Below, piece after piece: positions 52,819 to 63,315 of a DNA stretch of 64,000 nt. The DNA comes from Bufo bufo (Eukaryota > Chordata > Amphibia > Anura > Bufonidae). The notes under the pieces are model-generated. The model made no database searches. It was given only the letters and a program-made list of their open reading frames with translations, and was not told the origin of the DNA. The DNA lies in contig NC_053390.1 of the NCBI RefSeq assembly GCF_905171765.1, forward strand, positions 509,815,444-509,879,443, written 5' to 3'. Numbering within the stretch: position 1 is the stretch's first letter; the number at the start of each line of letters is the position of its first letter. Both the position numbers and the translations under genes were made by a program.

Positions 52819-55800
52819 CCCAGTAATAGTAATGCCCCCATTAGTGCACCCCAGTAAGAGTTATGGTCTCATTAGAGCCCTCCAGTAAAAGTAATGTCCC
52901 CATTAGTGCTCTCCTTTAAGAATAATGCCCCCATTAGTACCCCCAGGAACAATAATGCCCAAATTAGTGCCCCCAGGAAGAATAATGCCCCCATTAATGC
53001 CCCCAGGATGAGTAATGCCCCCAGGTAGAATAATGCCCTATTAGTGCCACCCAAGAAGAATAATGCCCCCATTAGTGCAAAAAAACAAACAAAAAAAAAC
53101 CACTCACCTCCTCCATTTGCTCGCACTGCGGTGAACGCCCCCTGCTGACTGGAAGCGCAGGACCCGCGCTCCAGCGTAATTACGTCTCACAGGTTCTGCC
53201 CTGAGCTTCCAGTGAACAGCGCGAGCAAATGGAGGAGGTGAGTGCTTTTTTTTTTTTTTATTAACAAGGGGAGGAAGGGCAGGGCCTGTGCCACCTGTAA
53301 GGCGACCTAGGCAGTCGCCTAAGGCGCAATTTAGCAGGGGGCGCCGGCCCTGTTCGGTTTAAAAAGCATTGCCACAAGTTTTTTTTTATTTAAGTACGGC
53401 AGGCGGCGGCGGGCCCTCCCCTGCAGTGGCCGGCTGCCCAGAGAGAGGGACTGACAGGAGGGAAGCGCCTCTAATGTAGCGTGGCCGAGCTCTGTTCGGT
53501 CCGCGGTACAGGAGCATTTGTTTCCTGTACCCGACCGGACTGACAGGAAGTGCTCACTTAGTGTGCACTTCCTTTCAGTCCGGCCGGGTACAGGAAACAA
53601 ATGCTCCTGTACCGCAGACCGAACAAAGCTCGGCCACGCTACACTAGAGGTGGGGGGGGGGGGGAATTAGAGTGACAAGGGAGTGTGGGGGGGAAATGAG
53701 AGTGACAAGGAAGGGGGGGGGAAATTATGAGAGTGACGTAGGGAGGGGGGGGGAAATGATGAGAGTGACGTGGGGGGGGGGAATGAGAGTGACAAGGGGG
53801 GGGAAATGATGAGAGTGACAAGAGAGTGGGGGGAAGAATGAGAGTGACAAGGGAGGGGGAGGAGGAAATGAGAGTGACAAGGGAGTGGGGGGGGAAATGA
53901 TGAGAGTGACAAGGGAGGGGTGGAGAAGAGAGTGACAAGGGGGGGAGAAGAGAGTGACAAGGGGGGGAAGAGAGTGACAAGGGGGGGAGAAGAGAGTGAC
54001 AAGGGGGGGAAGAGAGTGACAAGGGGGGGGGAAGAGAGTGGCAAGGGAGGGGAAATGATGAGAGTGACAAGAGAGTGGGGGGAAGAATGAGAGTGACAAG
54101 GGAGGGGGAGGAGGAAATGAGAGTGACAAGGGAGTGGGGGGGGGAAATGATGAGAGTGACAAGGGAGGGGTGGAGAAGAGAGTGACAAGGGGGGGAAGAG
54201 AGTGACAAGGGGGGGGAAGAGAGTGGCAAGGGAGGGAGGGGGGGAGAAGAGAGTGACAAGGGAGTGGGGGAGGGAATGATGAGAGTGACAAGGGAGGGAG
54301 GGGGGAGAAAAGAGTGACAAGGGAGGGGGGGGAGAAGAGAGTGACAAGGGGGGGAAGAGAGTGACAAGGGAGGGAGGGAGTGGGGAGAAGAGAGTGACAA
54401 GTGAGGGAGGGGGGAGAAGAGAGTGATAAGGGAGTGGGGGGGGGGGGAGAAGAGAGTGACAAGGGGGGGGGGAGAAGAGAGTGACAAGGGAGGGAGGGGG
54501 GAGAAGAGAGTGACAAGGGAGTGGGGGGGGAGAGTGACAAGGGAGTGGGGGGGAGAAGAGAGTGACAAGGGAGGGGGGGGGAGAAGAGAGTGACAAGGGA
54601 GGGGGGGGAGAAGAGAGTGACAAGGGAGTGTGGGGGAGAAGAGAGTGACAAGGGAGGGAGTGTGGGGGAGAAGAGAGTGAGAAGGGAGGGGTAGAAGAGA
54701 GTGACAAGGGAGGGAGGGGGGAGAAGAGTGTGACAAGGGAGTGGGGGGGAAATGATGAGAGTGACAAGGGAGGGAGGGGGGAGAAAAGAGTGACAAGGGA
54801 GGGAGGGGGGAGAAGAGAGTGACAAGGGAGGGGGGGGAGAAAGAGTGACAAGGGAGGGGGAGAGAGTGACAAGGGAGGGAGGGGGGGGGGAAGAGAGTGA
54901 CAAGGGAGGGAGGGGGGGGAGAAGAGAGTGACAAGGGAGGGAGGGGGGAGAAGAGAGTGACAAGGGAGGGGGGGGAGAAGAGAGTGACAAGAGAGCGAGG
55001 GGGGGGAAGAGAGTGACAAGGGGGGGGGGAGAGAGTGACAAGGGAGGGAGGGGGGGGAGAAGAGAGTGACAAGGGAGGGAGGGGGGGAAGAGAGTGACAA
55101 GGGAGGGAGGGGGGGAAGAGAGTGACAAGGGAGGGAGGGGGGAGAAGAGAGTGACAAGGGAGGGAGGGGGGAGAAGAGAGTGACAAGGGGGGGGAGAAGA
55201 GAGTGACAAGGGAGGGAGGGGGGGGGAAGAGAGTGACAAGGGAGGGGGGGAGAAGAGAGTGACAAGGGGGGGGGGAGAAGAGAGTGACAAGGGAGGGGGG
55301 GGGGGGGAGAAGAGAGTGACAAGGGGGGGGGGGAAGAGAGTAACAAGGGAGTCCCCAGAGACAGACCAAGAGCCAGACTGCAGCCAGAGACCAGATCATC
55401 TTATTGTCCTGGTGGTAAGTAGACAATGTAATATGTTTATTATTTAATTATTTAGTTATTAATACTACATTGGAAACTAATTTCCCTCACATTAAAAGGA
55501 CACTATAGTCCCAGAACCACTACAGTTTAATGTAGTGGTACTGGTGTCTATAGCCTGTTCCTGCAGAGAAAAGACACTGTGCAGTACTGGTGTTAAAGGA
55601 GCACTATAGCGCCAGGAAAACAAACTCATTTTCCTGACACTATATAGTTGTTAGGAGTGGGGCACCCTCGTGTCCCCCTCCCACTGGGCTGAAGGGGTTA
55701 AAACCCCTTCAGCCACTTACCTTTCTCCAGCGCCGGCACTGGGAACTCTTCTCCCCGATCCTCGCACGCATTCAAAACTATGTTTCGCGTCTTCCCACTG

Positions 55801-56294
55801 TAATTTTCACAGTGAGAATCGCGGAAGCACCTCTAGCGGCTGTCAGGGAGACAGCTACAAGAAGCTTGATTAACCCTAAGGGAAACATAGCAGTTCTTTT
55901 AATTTAAATGCTGAGAAAGGGGTGGAACATATGTGATGTCATGATATGGGCAGATCATCTGATAAGGAAGGGGGGGGGGGGAGGGCGGCAAAAATCCTTG
56001 CACCGGCCCTGAGGAAGGGGGCACTAAAATACTGGCCTTGCCAGTGAGGTACTGGCCGAGTGGCAACCCTTTACGATTATTTCTGTCAGATGCTGTGGCA
56101 CAATCGCCGCTCCCTGTCATTGCACCCACTACTTACAAAGAAATGCTCTTCCTGACTTAGTAATGGTCACAAAGCTAATCTTTGGGTAATATTTGCCGAA
56201 GCAGTCGAATCGCATTTTCAAATACTTTGCTCATCACTCCTGACAAACACTGTTTTATATTATTACGTGCTGGTTCTGTTCCTGTTTTCTCCTA
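52819..56294. repeat. Segmental duplication, unit 2
   Basis: Begins cccagtaatagtaatgccc and ends near ctggttctgttcctgttt (56294). It is longer than unit 1 mainly because its minisatellite (53660-55345) is about 0.6 kb longer. It ends about 490 bp upstream of the TNKS start codon. Confidence 0.85.
53660..55345 (+). repeat. Purine-rich minisatellite, unit 2 (about 1.69 kb)
   Basis: Same unit as in 50662-51716, expanded. Some internal blocks are repeated at higher order: the run from gaaatgatgagagtgacaag through gtggcaaggg appears around 53805 and again around 54053. Runs of up to twelve or more G occur (for example about 55290-55305). Confidence 0.9.
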
Positions 56295-56780
56295 GTCTCC
56301 TGAGAAAGTCATAAAGTTATTATTTCGTTTACAATGCAACCAGTGCATAGAAACGGCACAGCAGACGCACGGCCACTAGAACCGCCAGCCTACATGTGAA
56401 CGAAGGCGAGCATAAACATTCTGTCATAAAGAATCAGTGTACCGTTCATTACATTGTCAATAAAGATGTTGTTAAAAAAAAAAGAACACTATTATTATCC
56501 CACGACCCACCCATAAAAAGTGTTATCCAATGGAAACGTTGCGCTGCCATACTAGGTCACGAGCAGGCCCGCCTCCCCGTGTGACACCGCCCTTCCTAGC
56601 CTTCCTCTAGAACTGTGTTGGGATAATTTTTTTGTTTATGCCTCGCTCGCCCCGCCCCTGTCGGTGACGTCACTCGTGGAGCTTGCGCCCGGTTATTGTC
56701 GCAGGCCGCTGGAACTGGACCGGAGAGAGGAGTGAAGACCCGGCCGTCCCGTGTATTACTGTACACGGCGGAGCTGTGCA
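56295..56780 (+). promoter_or_regulatory. Probable TNKS promoter and 5' UTR
   Basis: GC content rises sharply after about 56560 and continues through exon 1, consistent with a CpG-island promoter. A palindromic CRE, gtgacgtcac, is at 56664-56673 and a GC box, ccccgcccc, at 56650-56658. No TATA box was found. The start site is not determined. Confidence 0.6.
56664..56673. promoter_or_regulatory. CRE/ATF site
   Basis: Perfect 10-bp palindrome gtgacgtcac, matching the TGACGTCA consensus, 108 bp upstream of the start codon and next to a GC box. Occupancy is inference. Confidence 0.6.
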
Positions 56781-57339
56781 ATGGCGGCCGTGCCTTCCAG
56801 GCGCTCCCAGCAACAACCAGTGTCCGGGGCAGCTGGGCAGCCTCCCCCGTCCTCCTCTCCTCCTCCTCCTGCAGCTTCGCCGCCGCCGCTTTCCTCCGAG
56901 CTCCAGTCCCCTCCTCGCAGCCCGGAGATGCCTCCAGCCTCCCAGCGCCAGGGCCCGGATTCTCAGCCTGAGGGAGAAGCGGCTCCTGTGCCGGGGTTCC
57001 TGCCCAGGCCTCTCTCTCCTCCTCCGGGCGAAGCTGCTGCCATGTTGTCACCCAGCTCGTCGTCTCTTCCCTCAGCGCCGGCTCCCAGCTCCGGGAGCAG
57101 CAGCTCGTCCTCCACTACCAGCCTGTCCTCCGGGGGCAGCCCGCCGGAGAGCCCCGACCCCGTGGGAGGAGGCCTAGGCCCCGGGGGGCCACTGAGCGCA
57201 GTGAGCGGAGCTTTCCGGGAACTCTTCGAGGCTTGCAGGAACGGGGACGTGTCCCGGGTGCGGAGACTGCTGGAGCCAGGGAATGTCAATGCCAAGGACA
57301 TGGCTGGCAGGAAGTCTACCCCTCTGCACTTCGCAGCAG
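56781..57339 (+). CDS. Tankyrase-1, coding exon 1
   Basis: Tankyrase is a PARP-family enzyme that ADP-ribosylates partners such as AXIN and TRF1 through ankyrin-repeat binding. The ATG at 56781 has a strong context (G at -3, G at +4) and begins [10 protein letters not shown], like vertebrate TNKS. Residues 1-140 form a low-complexity Pro/Ser-rich region; it lacks the histidine run seen in mammalian proteins. From residue 144 the ankyrin domain begins ([32 protein letters not shown]). The GDVSRV and [12 protein letters not shown] forms fit TNKS better than TNKS2, whose N-terminus is much shorter. The exon ends in phase 1 at 57339 before gtcagg. Catalytic and SAM domains lie outside the window. 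Confidence 0.92.
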
Positions 57340-57529
57340 GTCAGGGCTGGTGTGTGGCTGGGCTAGGGGGGCTCCACAAGTCGCCTGCAGGCGGCGACGA
57401 CCACTTCTGAATCGTTAGTATAGTGCTCGCCCATTGCCTATGCCATTTGGATGCCTCTGCTTGCTGTCAGTGAATGACAGTGGGGCATAGTCCTGCTCAC
57501 AGCTATGGGCCTGTCCACTCATAACACAT

Positions 57530-57799
57530 TTAGGCCTCATGCACACGGCCGTTGTTCTGGTCTGCGCCTCGGATGCGGACCCATTCACTTCAGTGGGACC
57601 GCAAAAGATGCGGACAGCACTCCGTGTGCTGTCCGCATCCATTGTTCCGTTTCGTGGTCTGCAAAAAAAATATAACCTGTCCTATTCTTGTCCGTTTTGC
57701 GGACAAGGATAGGCAGTCATATTACAGGCTGTTTGCGACGGATGCCATCCGTGTTTTGCGGACCCCAAAACACACAACGGTCGTGTGCATTAGGCCTAA
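57530..57799. mobile_element. MITE of the CATGCACACGACCG family in intron 1
   Basis: Left end aggcctcatgcacacggcc and right end ggtcgtgtgcattaggcct. The interior is an inverted repeat built on gcggacaag/cttgtccgttttgcgg blocks. Confidence 0.7.
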
Positions 57800-58119
57800 G
57801 GCTGAGTTCACATAATCATTATTTTTACGTTTTTCTGATCCGTCAGAAGAACAGAAAAATAAAGATAAAAACGGATTCTGTGCATCAGTTACGGACATTT
57901 GGCATCCATTTGAGCCATTTCAGTCTGAGATCAGTTTTTTAGACAGAAAAAAAGTCCTCCATGCAGGATAACGTTACCGATAAAATAACGGATGTCGGAC
58001 AGAAATGGCTCAGACGGGATCAGTTTTTTACAGGATCCCTTTTTATCTTTATTTTTCTGTCCTTCTGATGGATCTGAAGAACGGAAAACTAAGGGGTGAT
58101 GTGAACCTGGCCGTATCCA

Positions 58120-58380
58120 CAGGATAGGGGCTAAGTGATCAGCGGGGGTGCGATCCCTCGGGCCCCCACCAATCACTAGAACAGTACCCGTGCGTATGCA
58201 TGTCCTCCGCTCCATTCAGCTCTATGGGGCTGCCAGAGGTATCCAAGCTGTGGTACTCAGCGGTCTCTGGCCCTATAGAGCTGAATGGAGCATGGACATG
58301 AATGCATGTCTGAGTACACAGTCCCAACAATCAGAAGCTTATCTGTCCTATGGGTAGGGGATATGTCGTTGTCATGGGTG
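58120..58380. repeat. Short interspersed repeat (gataggggctaagtg type)
   Basis: Segment with ccacaggataggggctaag and cccaccaatcactagaac, answered by ctatagagctgaatgg and tcctatgggtaggggat. The inverted agctctatggggctg/cagccctatagagct core suggests a MITE. Related text is found at 61572 and 63440. Confidence 0.5.
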
Positions 58381-59046
58381 TTGTCCCACCTTGGCCTTTT
58401 TTGAGATGGGAGTAACCCACTGTAAGCACTGGCCCAGCGAGGCCAGAACTGCAGAAACCGCCAAGTGCCCATGCCCTGCTGTCTCCCTAAAGGCTCATGC
58501 ACACGGCCGTAGCTGTTGTTGTGGTCCGCAATACGCAGATACTACCTGTGTGGAATGTTCGGCCCTCTATAGAACTGTCTTATCCTGGTCCGTAAGGTCT
58601 CATTCAGACGGCCGTAGTGTTTTGCGGATACCGGTTGTGTGCGTTCTTCCTTAAGCCAGCCCTATGATAGAAATGACTATTCTTGTCTGCGCAATGGAAC
58701 TACGGATGCTGTCCGCATCTTTTGCTCCTCTCTAGTGGGGGGTACTTGGAGTAGGATGGTCCATGATAAGGGGCTGTCCGGGAGTTTGATATTGATTCCT
58801 TGGCGTTCGTTCAGCTGCTCTGACAGTAGGGACCATGTGGTGGCACAGGGACTGTTTAGTGGAGCAGTTCTTCACCGGTATGCCTCTATTAGGCTAGTTT
58901 TACACTAGCGACAGGGGAGTCCGGCAGGCTGTTCCAGCGGGTGAACAGCCTGTCGCATCCGTCCTGCTGCTAGTGCACGCGTGCCGCCGCACTGCCGCTC
59001 CGTCCCTATTGACTAGGGAGCGGCGTTCTGGAGGCAGCCGGACTAA

Positions 59047-59362
59047 GGGCTGTTTCACACGAGCGAGTCCATTGCGGGAATCGGGCTCCGTGTGTGAGTG
59101 TGATCCTCCGCTCTGGACTTGCAGGAGCACACGGCATTATCATGATTTATAATGCTATGTGCCTCTGCTTGACCTTATTTCTACAGACTCACTGTGACAT
59201 AAAGCTGTCAGTATGATTCTGTAGAAATTAGGTCAAGCAGAGACACCAAGCATTATAAACCATGATAATGCCGTGCGCTCCTGCAATCCAGAGCGGAGGA
59301 TCACACTCACACACACGGATCCTGATTCCCGCAATGGACTCGCTCGTGTGAAGCAGCCCTAA
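59047..59362. mobile_element. MITE of the AGGGCTGTTTCACACGAGC family in intron 1
   Basis: Left end agggctgtttcacacgagcg and right end cgctcgtgtgaagcagccct. It shares structure with 27567-27885: symmetric arms around a central region with gacata and tgtcag words. Here the arms carry gatcctccgctctgg and its complement. Confidence 0.75.
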
Positions 59363-59455
59363 CAGTACTGCAGAGGAGTATCCTTAGGGCTCCGTCATGT
59401 ACACATTTGCTTTTTCTTTTACCGCTGAAGGAACGCCATAAAAAACACTGCAGGA

Positions 59456-59612
59456 GATTTATCAAACTGGTATAAAGTAGAACTGGCTTAGTCACCCATA
59501 GCAAGCAATCAGATTCCACCTCAGATTTTTCACAGCTCCTTTGGAAAATGAAAGGTGGAATCTGTTTGCTTGCTATGGGCAACTAAGCCAGTTCTACTTT
59601 ATACCAATGTTG
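59456..59612. mobile_element. Hairpin MITE
   Basis: tggtataaagtagaactggc (59470) is answered by gccagttctactttatacca (59589); ccatagcaagcaatcagatt by aatctgtttgcttgctatgg. Total about 150 bp. Confidence 0.7.
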
Positions 59613-60372
59613 ACACATTTTTTTTAATACAGATTTGTTTTTTATAATAATTTTTGTGACGTGTTTGTGTCGACATTTTTGAATGACTTAGTTTTTGAGA
59701 AGTTTTCTTTCCCTATAGTGAAATAGATGGAAAAACACACCATTGCTCCAACATGCCTTGTTTTTTTGTTTTTTCTTTAAAACATCAGACAGAAAAAACA
59801 ACTTCAAATTGAACAAAATGTTGGTAGGAGAAAAAAATTTGCATGTCCAGCATTTCTTAATTCCTATAGACTTTCAGCTAACCTGTGGAGCTCTTTCAGC
59901 TAACCTGTGGAGCTAGCTCTTTTTCTGGAAAAAAATAAATAAAAACCATCACAAAAAGCAACAACATGGGCCTCGTTCACATATAGTGTTTTTTTGTTTT
60001 TTTTACGGACGTGTGCTGTCAGCATTTTTACAGCATACTGACCCATAAGAAATCTATGGTCTGTTCACATTTCCGTGGAAAAACAAAGTAATCATGTCCT
60101 ACTTTGTTCCGAGACGCACCCATGTAAGTCTATGGGTCACCACTTTTAAAACAAGACATGGCTACTATACTACCTAGCAGCAAGGATATGTCTGTGGCAG
60201 GGAGGGAGTTAAACAATAGGTCGATTTCAGATCAGAACTTCCTGACCCTTACTAGAACATTGTGGGCGTGCAGATGGGGGGTCAGACATTGGCATTGCAT
60301 TATCTACTGATGAAGGAAGACTCGTCTAGCCCAGGAATACCTGTAAATAACATTGTCTCTTTCTGTCACCAG

Positions 60373-60597
60373 GGTTTGGAAGAAAAGATGTAGTGGAGCA
60401 TCTGCTGCAGACAGGGGCAAACGTACATGCCAGGGATGACGGCGGTCTTATTCCTCTGCACAATGCTTGTTCCTTTGGGCATGCCGAAGTTGTGACCCTT
60501 CTGCTCTGTCAGGGGGCAGACCCCAATGCCAGAGACAATTGGAACTACACTCCTCTGCATGAGGCAGCGATTAAAGGGAAGATTGATGTTTGCATAG
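60373..60597 (+). CDS. Tankyrase-1, coding exon 2
   Basis: 225 nt, 75 codons, phase 1 at both ends. The first codon is completed by the last base of exon 1, giving [17 protein letters not shown]. The exon encodes the next ankyrin repeats: [65 protein letters not shown] and [13 protein letters not shown] are characteristic of TNKS rather than TNKS2. It reaches into ankyrin repeat cluster 1, which binds peptide motifs in partner proteins. The donor (gtgagt-like, gtgagtac) follows at 60598. Exon 3 is not in the window. Confidence 0.92.
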
Positions 60598-61235
60598 GTG
60601 AGTACATACTTTGTCATGGAAGGTTTAGCTATGTTTTTAACTTCAGTGAGAAAAAGAGGGAAAAAAAGTGGAGTGTTGCTTGCCAAGCTGAAGTATATGA
60701 AAGATGGATGGCGAACACTGCTTTTTTATCTATCATACACAGAGAGAGGGGCGTTTACTAAAGTGTCAGATTTTCTGCAAGCCCTGGTTTGAGCAAAAAT
60801 GTGACTTTTTGCTCTTTACACCGCACTTGCCACAAAAGTGGGCTCGGTTGGGATGTGGTTCACGATTGTGTGGCCCAACAGATTTAAGATTGTTTAGGTA
60901 AGTTCTCTGGTGCGAGTGACACTTGAAGTCTACACTAGTTTGGAGTTTTAGGTGATCCTGATCTTATTTTTATCGTTAGAGGGGAAGGAGCAGCAGGGAC
61001 CTTATGCTTCAGAGACTCCCCATGTGAATATATATGGGGGGGACAGGTCACAGATCGCAGTTATACTCCTCATCATCATCTGACTTGTGCAGTAAGGGTC
61101 AGTTCACATGAATGTTTTTTGCACGAATTTTGATGCATAATATGCCCATAAACCGCCTCTCATTTATTTCAATGGGAATAAGCAGTTGATTTTTTTTTTA
61201 ACACGTATATTTTACAATTCAGCCGTGTGACCTGA

Positions 61236-61517
61236 CCCTAGGGGCTCATGCACATGACCGTTGTTGTTTTGCGGTCCAATTTTCACAGATCCGTTTGTCC
61301 ACAAAACATATCCGTATGCGATCTGTTTTTAGCGGATCGGAAACAGTAACTTAATAATCACCAAACACAAGAGCCATATGGGCTGGGCATAGCATTTCTA
61401 TGGAGTAACTTCTGTATTTTCTACAGCTCCATTGAAGTGAATGGTTCCGCATACGGTCCACCAAAAAAACGGAACGGAAGCAGGAAAGAAAATAGGTTCG
61501 CGTGCATGAGCCCTAAG
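61236..61517. mobile_element. MITE of the CATGCACACGACCG family in intron 2
   Basis: Left end aggggctcatgcacatgacc, right end gttcgcgtgcatgagcccta. Interior with ttgcggtccaatt and complementary blocks. Confidence 0.7.
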
Positions 61518-61701
61518 AGTGAATGTTGGTGTTATTTTTTTGTGAAAGCGAGAAGCCCCTTTAAGTCCATTGAAAGGCTTTTCCTATAAGACAGGTCACC
61601 AATAGCAGATCGGCAGGGGTCCAACCCCCGGCACCACCACTGATCAGCTGTATGAAGAGGATGCAGCGCTGCCTGATCTTCACTGTTTACCGTTTGCATT
61701 G

Positions 61702-63315
61702 CAGAGACGCGCAGTGGAAGTACAGCATGGGCGGAGTATAACTACCATGCTCTGTGCTGTTTGCTGTTGGCATCGCAGAGACGAGCACTGGAATTACAGC
61801 ATGGGCGGAGTATAACTACCATGCTCTGTGCTGTTTGCTGTTGGCATCGCAGAGACGAGCACTAGAAAAACAGCATGGGCGGAGTATAACTACCATGCTC
61901 TGTGCTGTTGGCATCGCAGAGACGAGCACTGGAATTACAGCATGGGCGGAGTATAACTACCATGCTCTGTGCTGTTTGGCATTGCAGAGACGAGCAGTGA
62001 AATTCCAGCATGGGCGGAGTATAACTACCATGCTCTGTGCTGTTGGCATCGCAGAGACGAGCACTGGAATTACAGCATGGGCGGAGTATAACTACCATGC
62101 TCTGTGCTGTTTGGCATTGCAGAGACGAGCAGTGAAATTCCAGCATGGGCGGAGTATAACTACCATGCTCTGTGCTGTTGGCATCGCAGAGACGAGCACT
62201 GGAATTACAGCATGGGCGGAGTATAACTACCATGCTCTGTGCTGTTTGGCATTGCAGAGACGAGCAGTGAAATTCCAGCATGGGCGGAGTATAACTACCA
62301 TGCTCTGTGCTGTTTGCTGTTGGCATCGCAGAGACGAGCACTGGAATTACAGCATGGGCGGAGTATAACTACCATGCTCTGTGCTGTTTGCTGTTGGCAT
62401 CGCAGAGACGAGCACTGGAATTACAGCATGGGCGGAGTATAACTACCATGCTCTGTGCTGTTTGCTGTTGGCATCGCAGAGACGAGCACTGGAATTACAG
62501 CATGGGCGGAGTATAACTACCATGCTCTGTGCTGTTTGGCATTGCAGAGACGAGCAGTGAAATTCCAGCATGGGCGGAGTATAACTACCATGCTCTGTGC
62601 TGTTTGGCATTGCAGAGACGAGCAGTGAAATTCCAGCATGGGCGGAGTATAACTACCATGCTCTGTGCTGTTGGCATCGCAGAGACGAGCACTGGAATTA
62701 CAGCATGGGCGGAGTATAACTACCATGCTCTGTGCTGTTTGGCATTGCAGAGACGAGCAGTGAAATTCCAGCATGGGCGGAGTATAACTACCATGCTCTG
62801 TGCTGTTTGCTGTTGGCATCGCAGAGACGAGCACTGGAATTACAGCATGGGCGGAGTATAACTACCATGCTCTGTGCTGTTTGCTGTTGGCATCGCAGAG
62901 ACGAGCACTGGAATTACAGCATGGGCGGAGTATAACTACCATGCTCTGTGCTGTTTGCTGTTGGCATCGCAGAGACGAGCACTGGAATTCCAGCATGGGC
63001 GGAGTATAACTACCATGCTCTGTGCTGTTTGCTGTTGGCATCGCAGAGACGAGCACTGGAATTACAGCATGGGCGGAGTATAACTACCATGCTCTGTGCT
63101 GTTTGGCATTGCAGAGACGAGCAGTGAAATTCCAGCATGGGCGGAGTATAACTACCATGCTCTGTGCTGTTTGGCATTGCAGAGACGAGCAGTGAAATTC
63201 CAGCATGGGCGGAGTATAACTACCATGCTCTGTGCTGTTTGCTGTTGGCATCGCAGAGACGAGCACTGGAATTCCAGCATGGGCGGAGTATAACTACCAT
63301 GCTCTGTGCTGTTGA
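61702..63315 (+). repeat. TNKS intron 2 minisatellite, about 23 units of 68-75 bp
   Basis: Every unit contains gcatgggcggagtataacta and ccatgctctgtgctg. Three unit types differ upstream: long (tttgctgttggcatcgcag), medium (lacking the tttgc), and short (tttggcattgcagagacgag with gtgaaattcc). The order is not random: alternating medium/short units come first, then runs of long units and paired short ones. It appears to be an expansion inside a short repeat, since inverted flanks gatcggcaggggtccaac (61605) and gacccctgccgatctgat (63433) surround it. Confidence 0.9.

Larger units (their letters stand above)
57340..60372 (+). other. TNKS intron 1
   Basis: GT donor (gtcagg) and AG acceptor (ctgtcaccag) border the intron; both flanking exons are in phase 1, so the frame is maintained. 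It contains several MITEs (57530-57799, 59047-59362, 59456-59612) and fragments near 57800-58115, 58120-58380 and 58490-58660. No other coding signal is seen. Confidence 0.85.

Noticed and set aside
53639..55426. Minus-strand ORFs up to 595 codons
   Set aside because: Same minisatellite in the second duplication unit; composition artefact.
57233..57418. Alternative plus frame across exon 1 end
   Set aside because: It is out of frame with the ankyrin domain and reads past a clear splice donor.
61754..63293. Open frames on both strands with LCCWHRRDEHWN-like repeats
   Set aside because: Shadows of the intronic minisatellite; they lie inside TNKS intron 2 and change frame with unit type.
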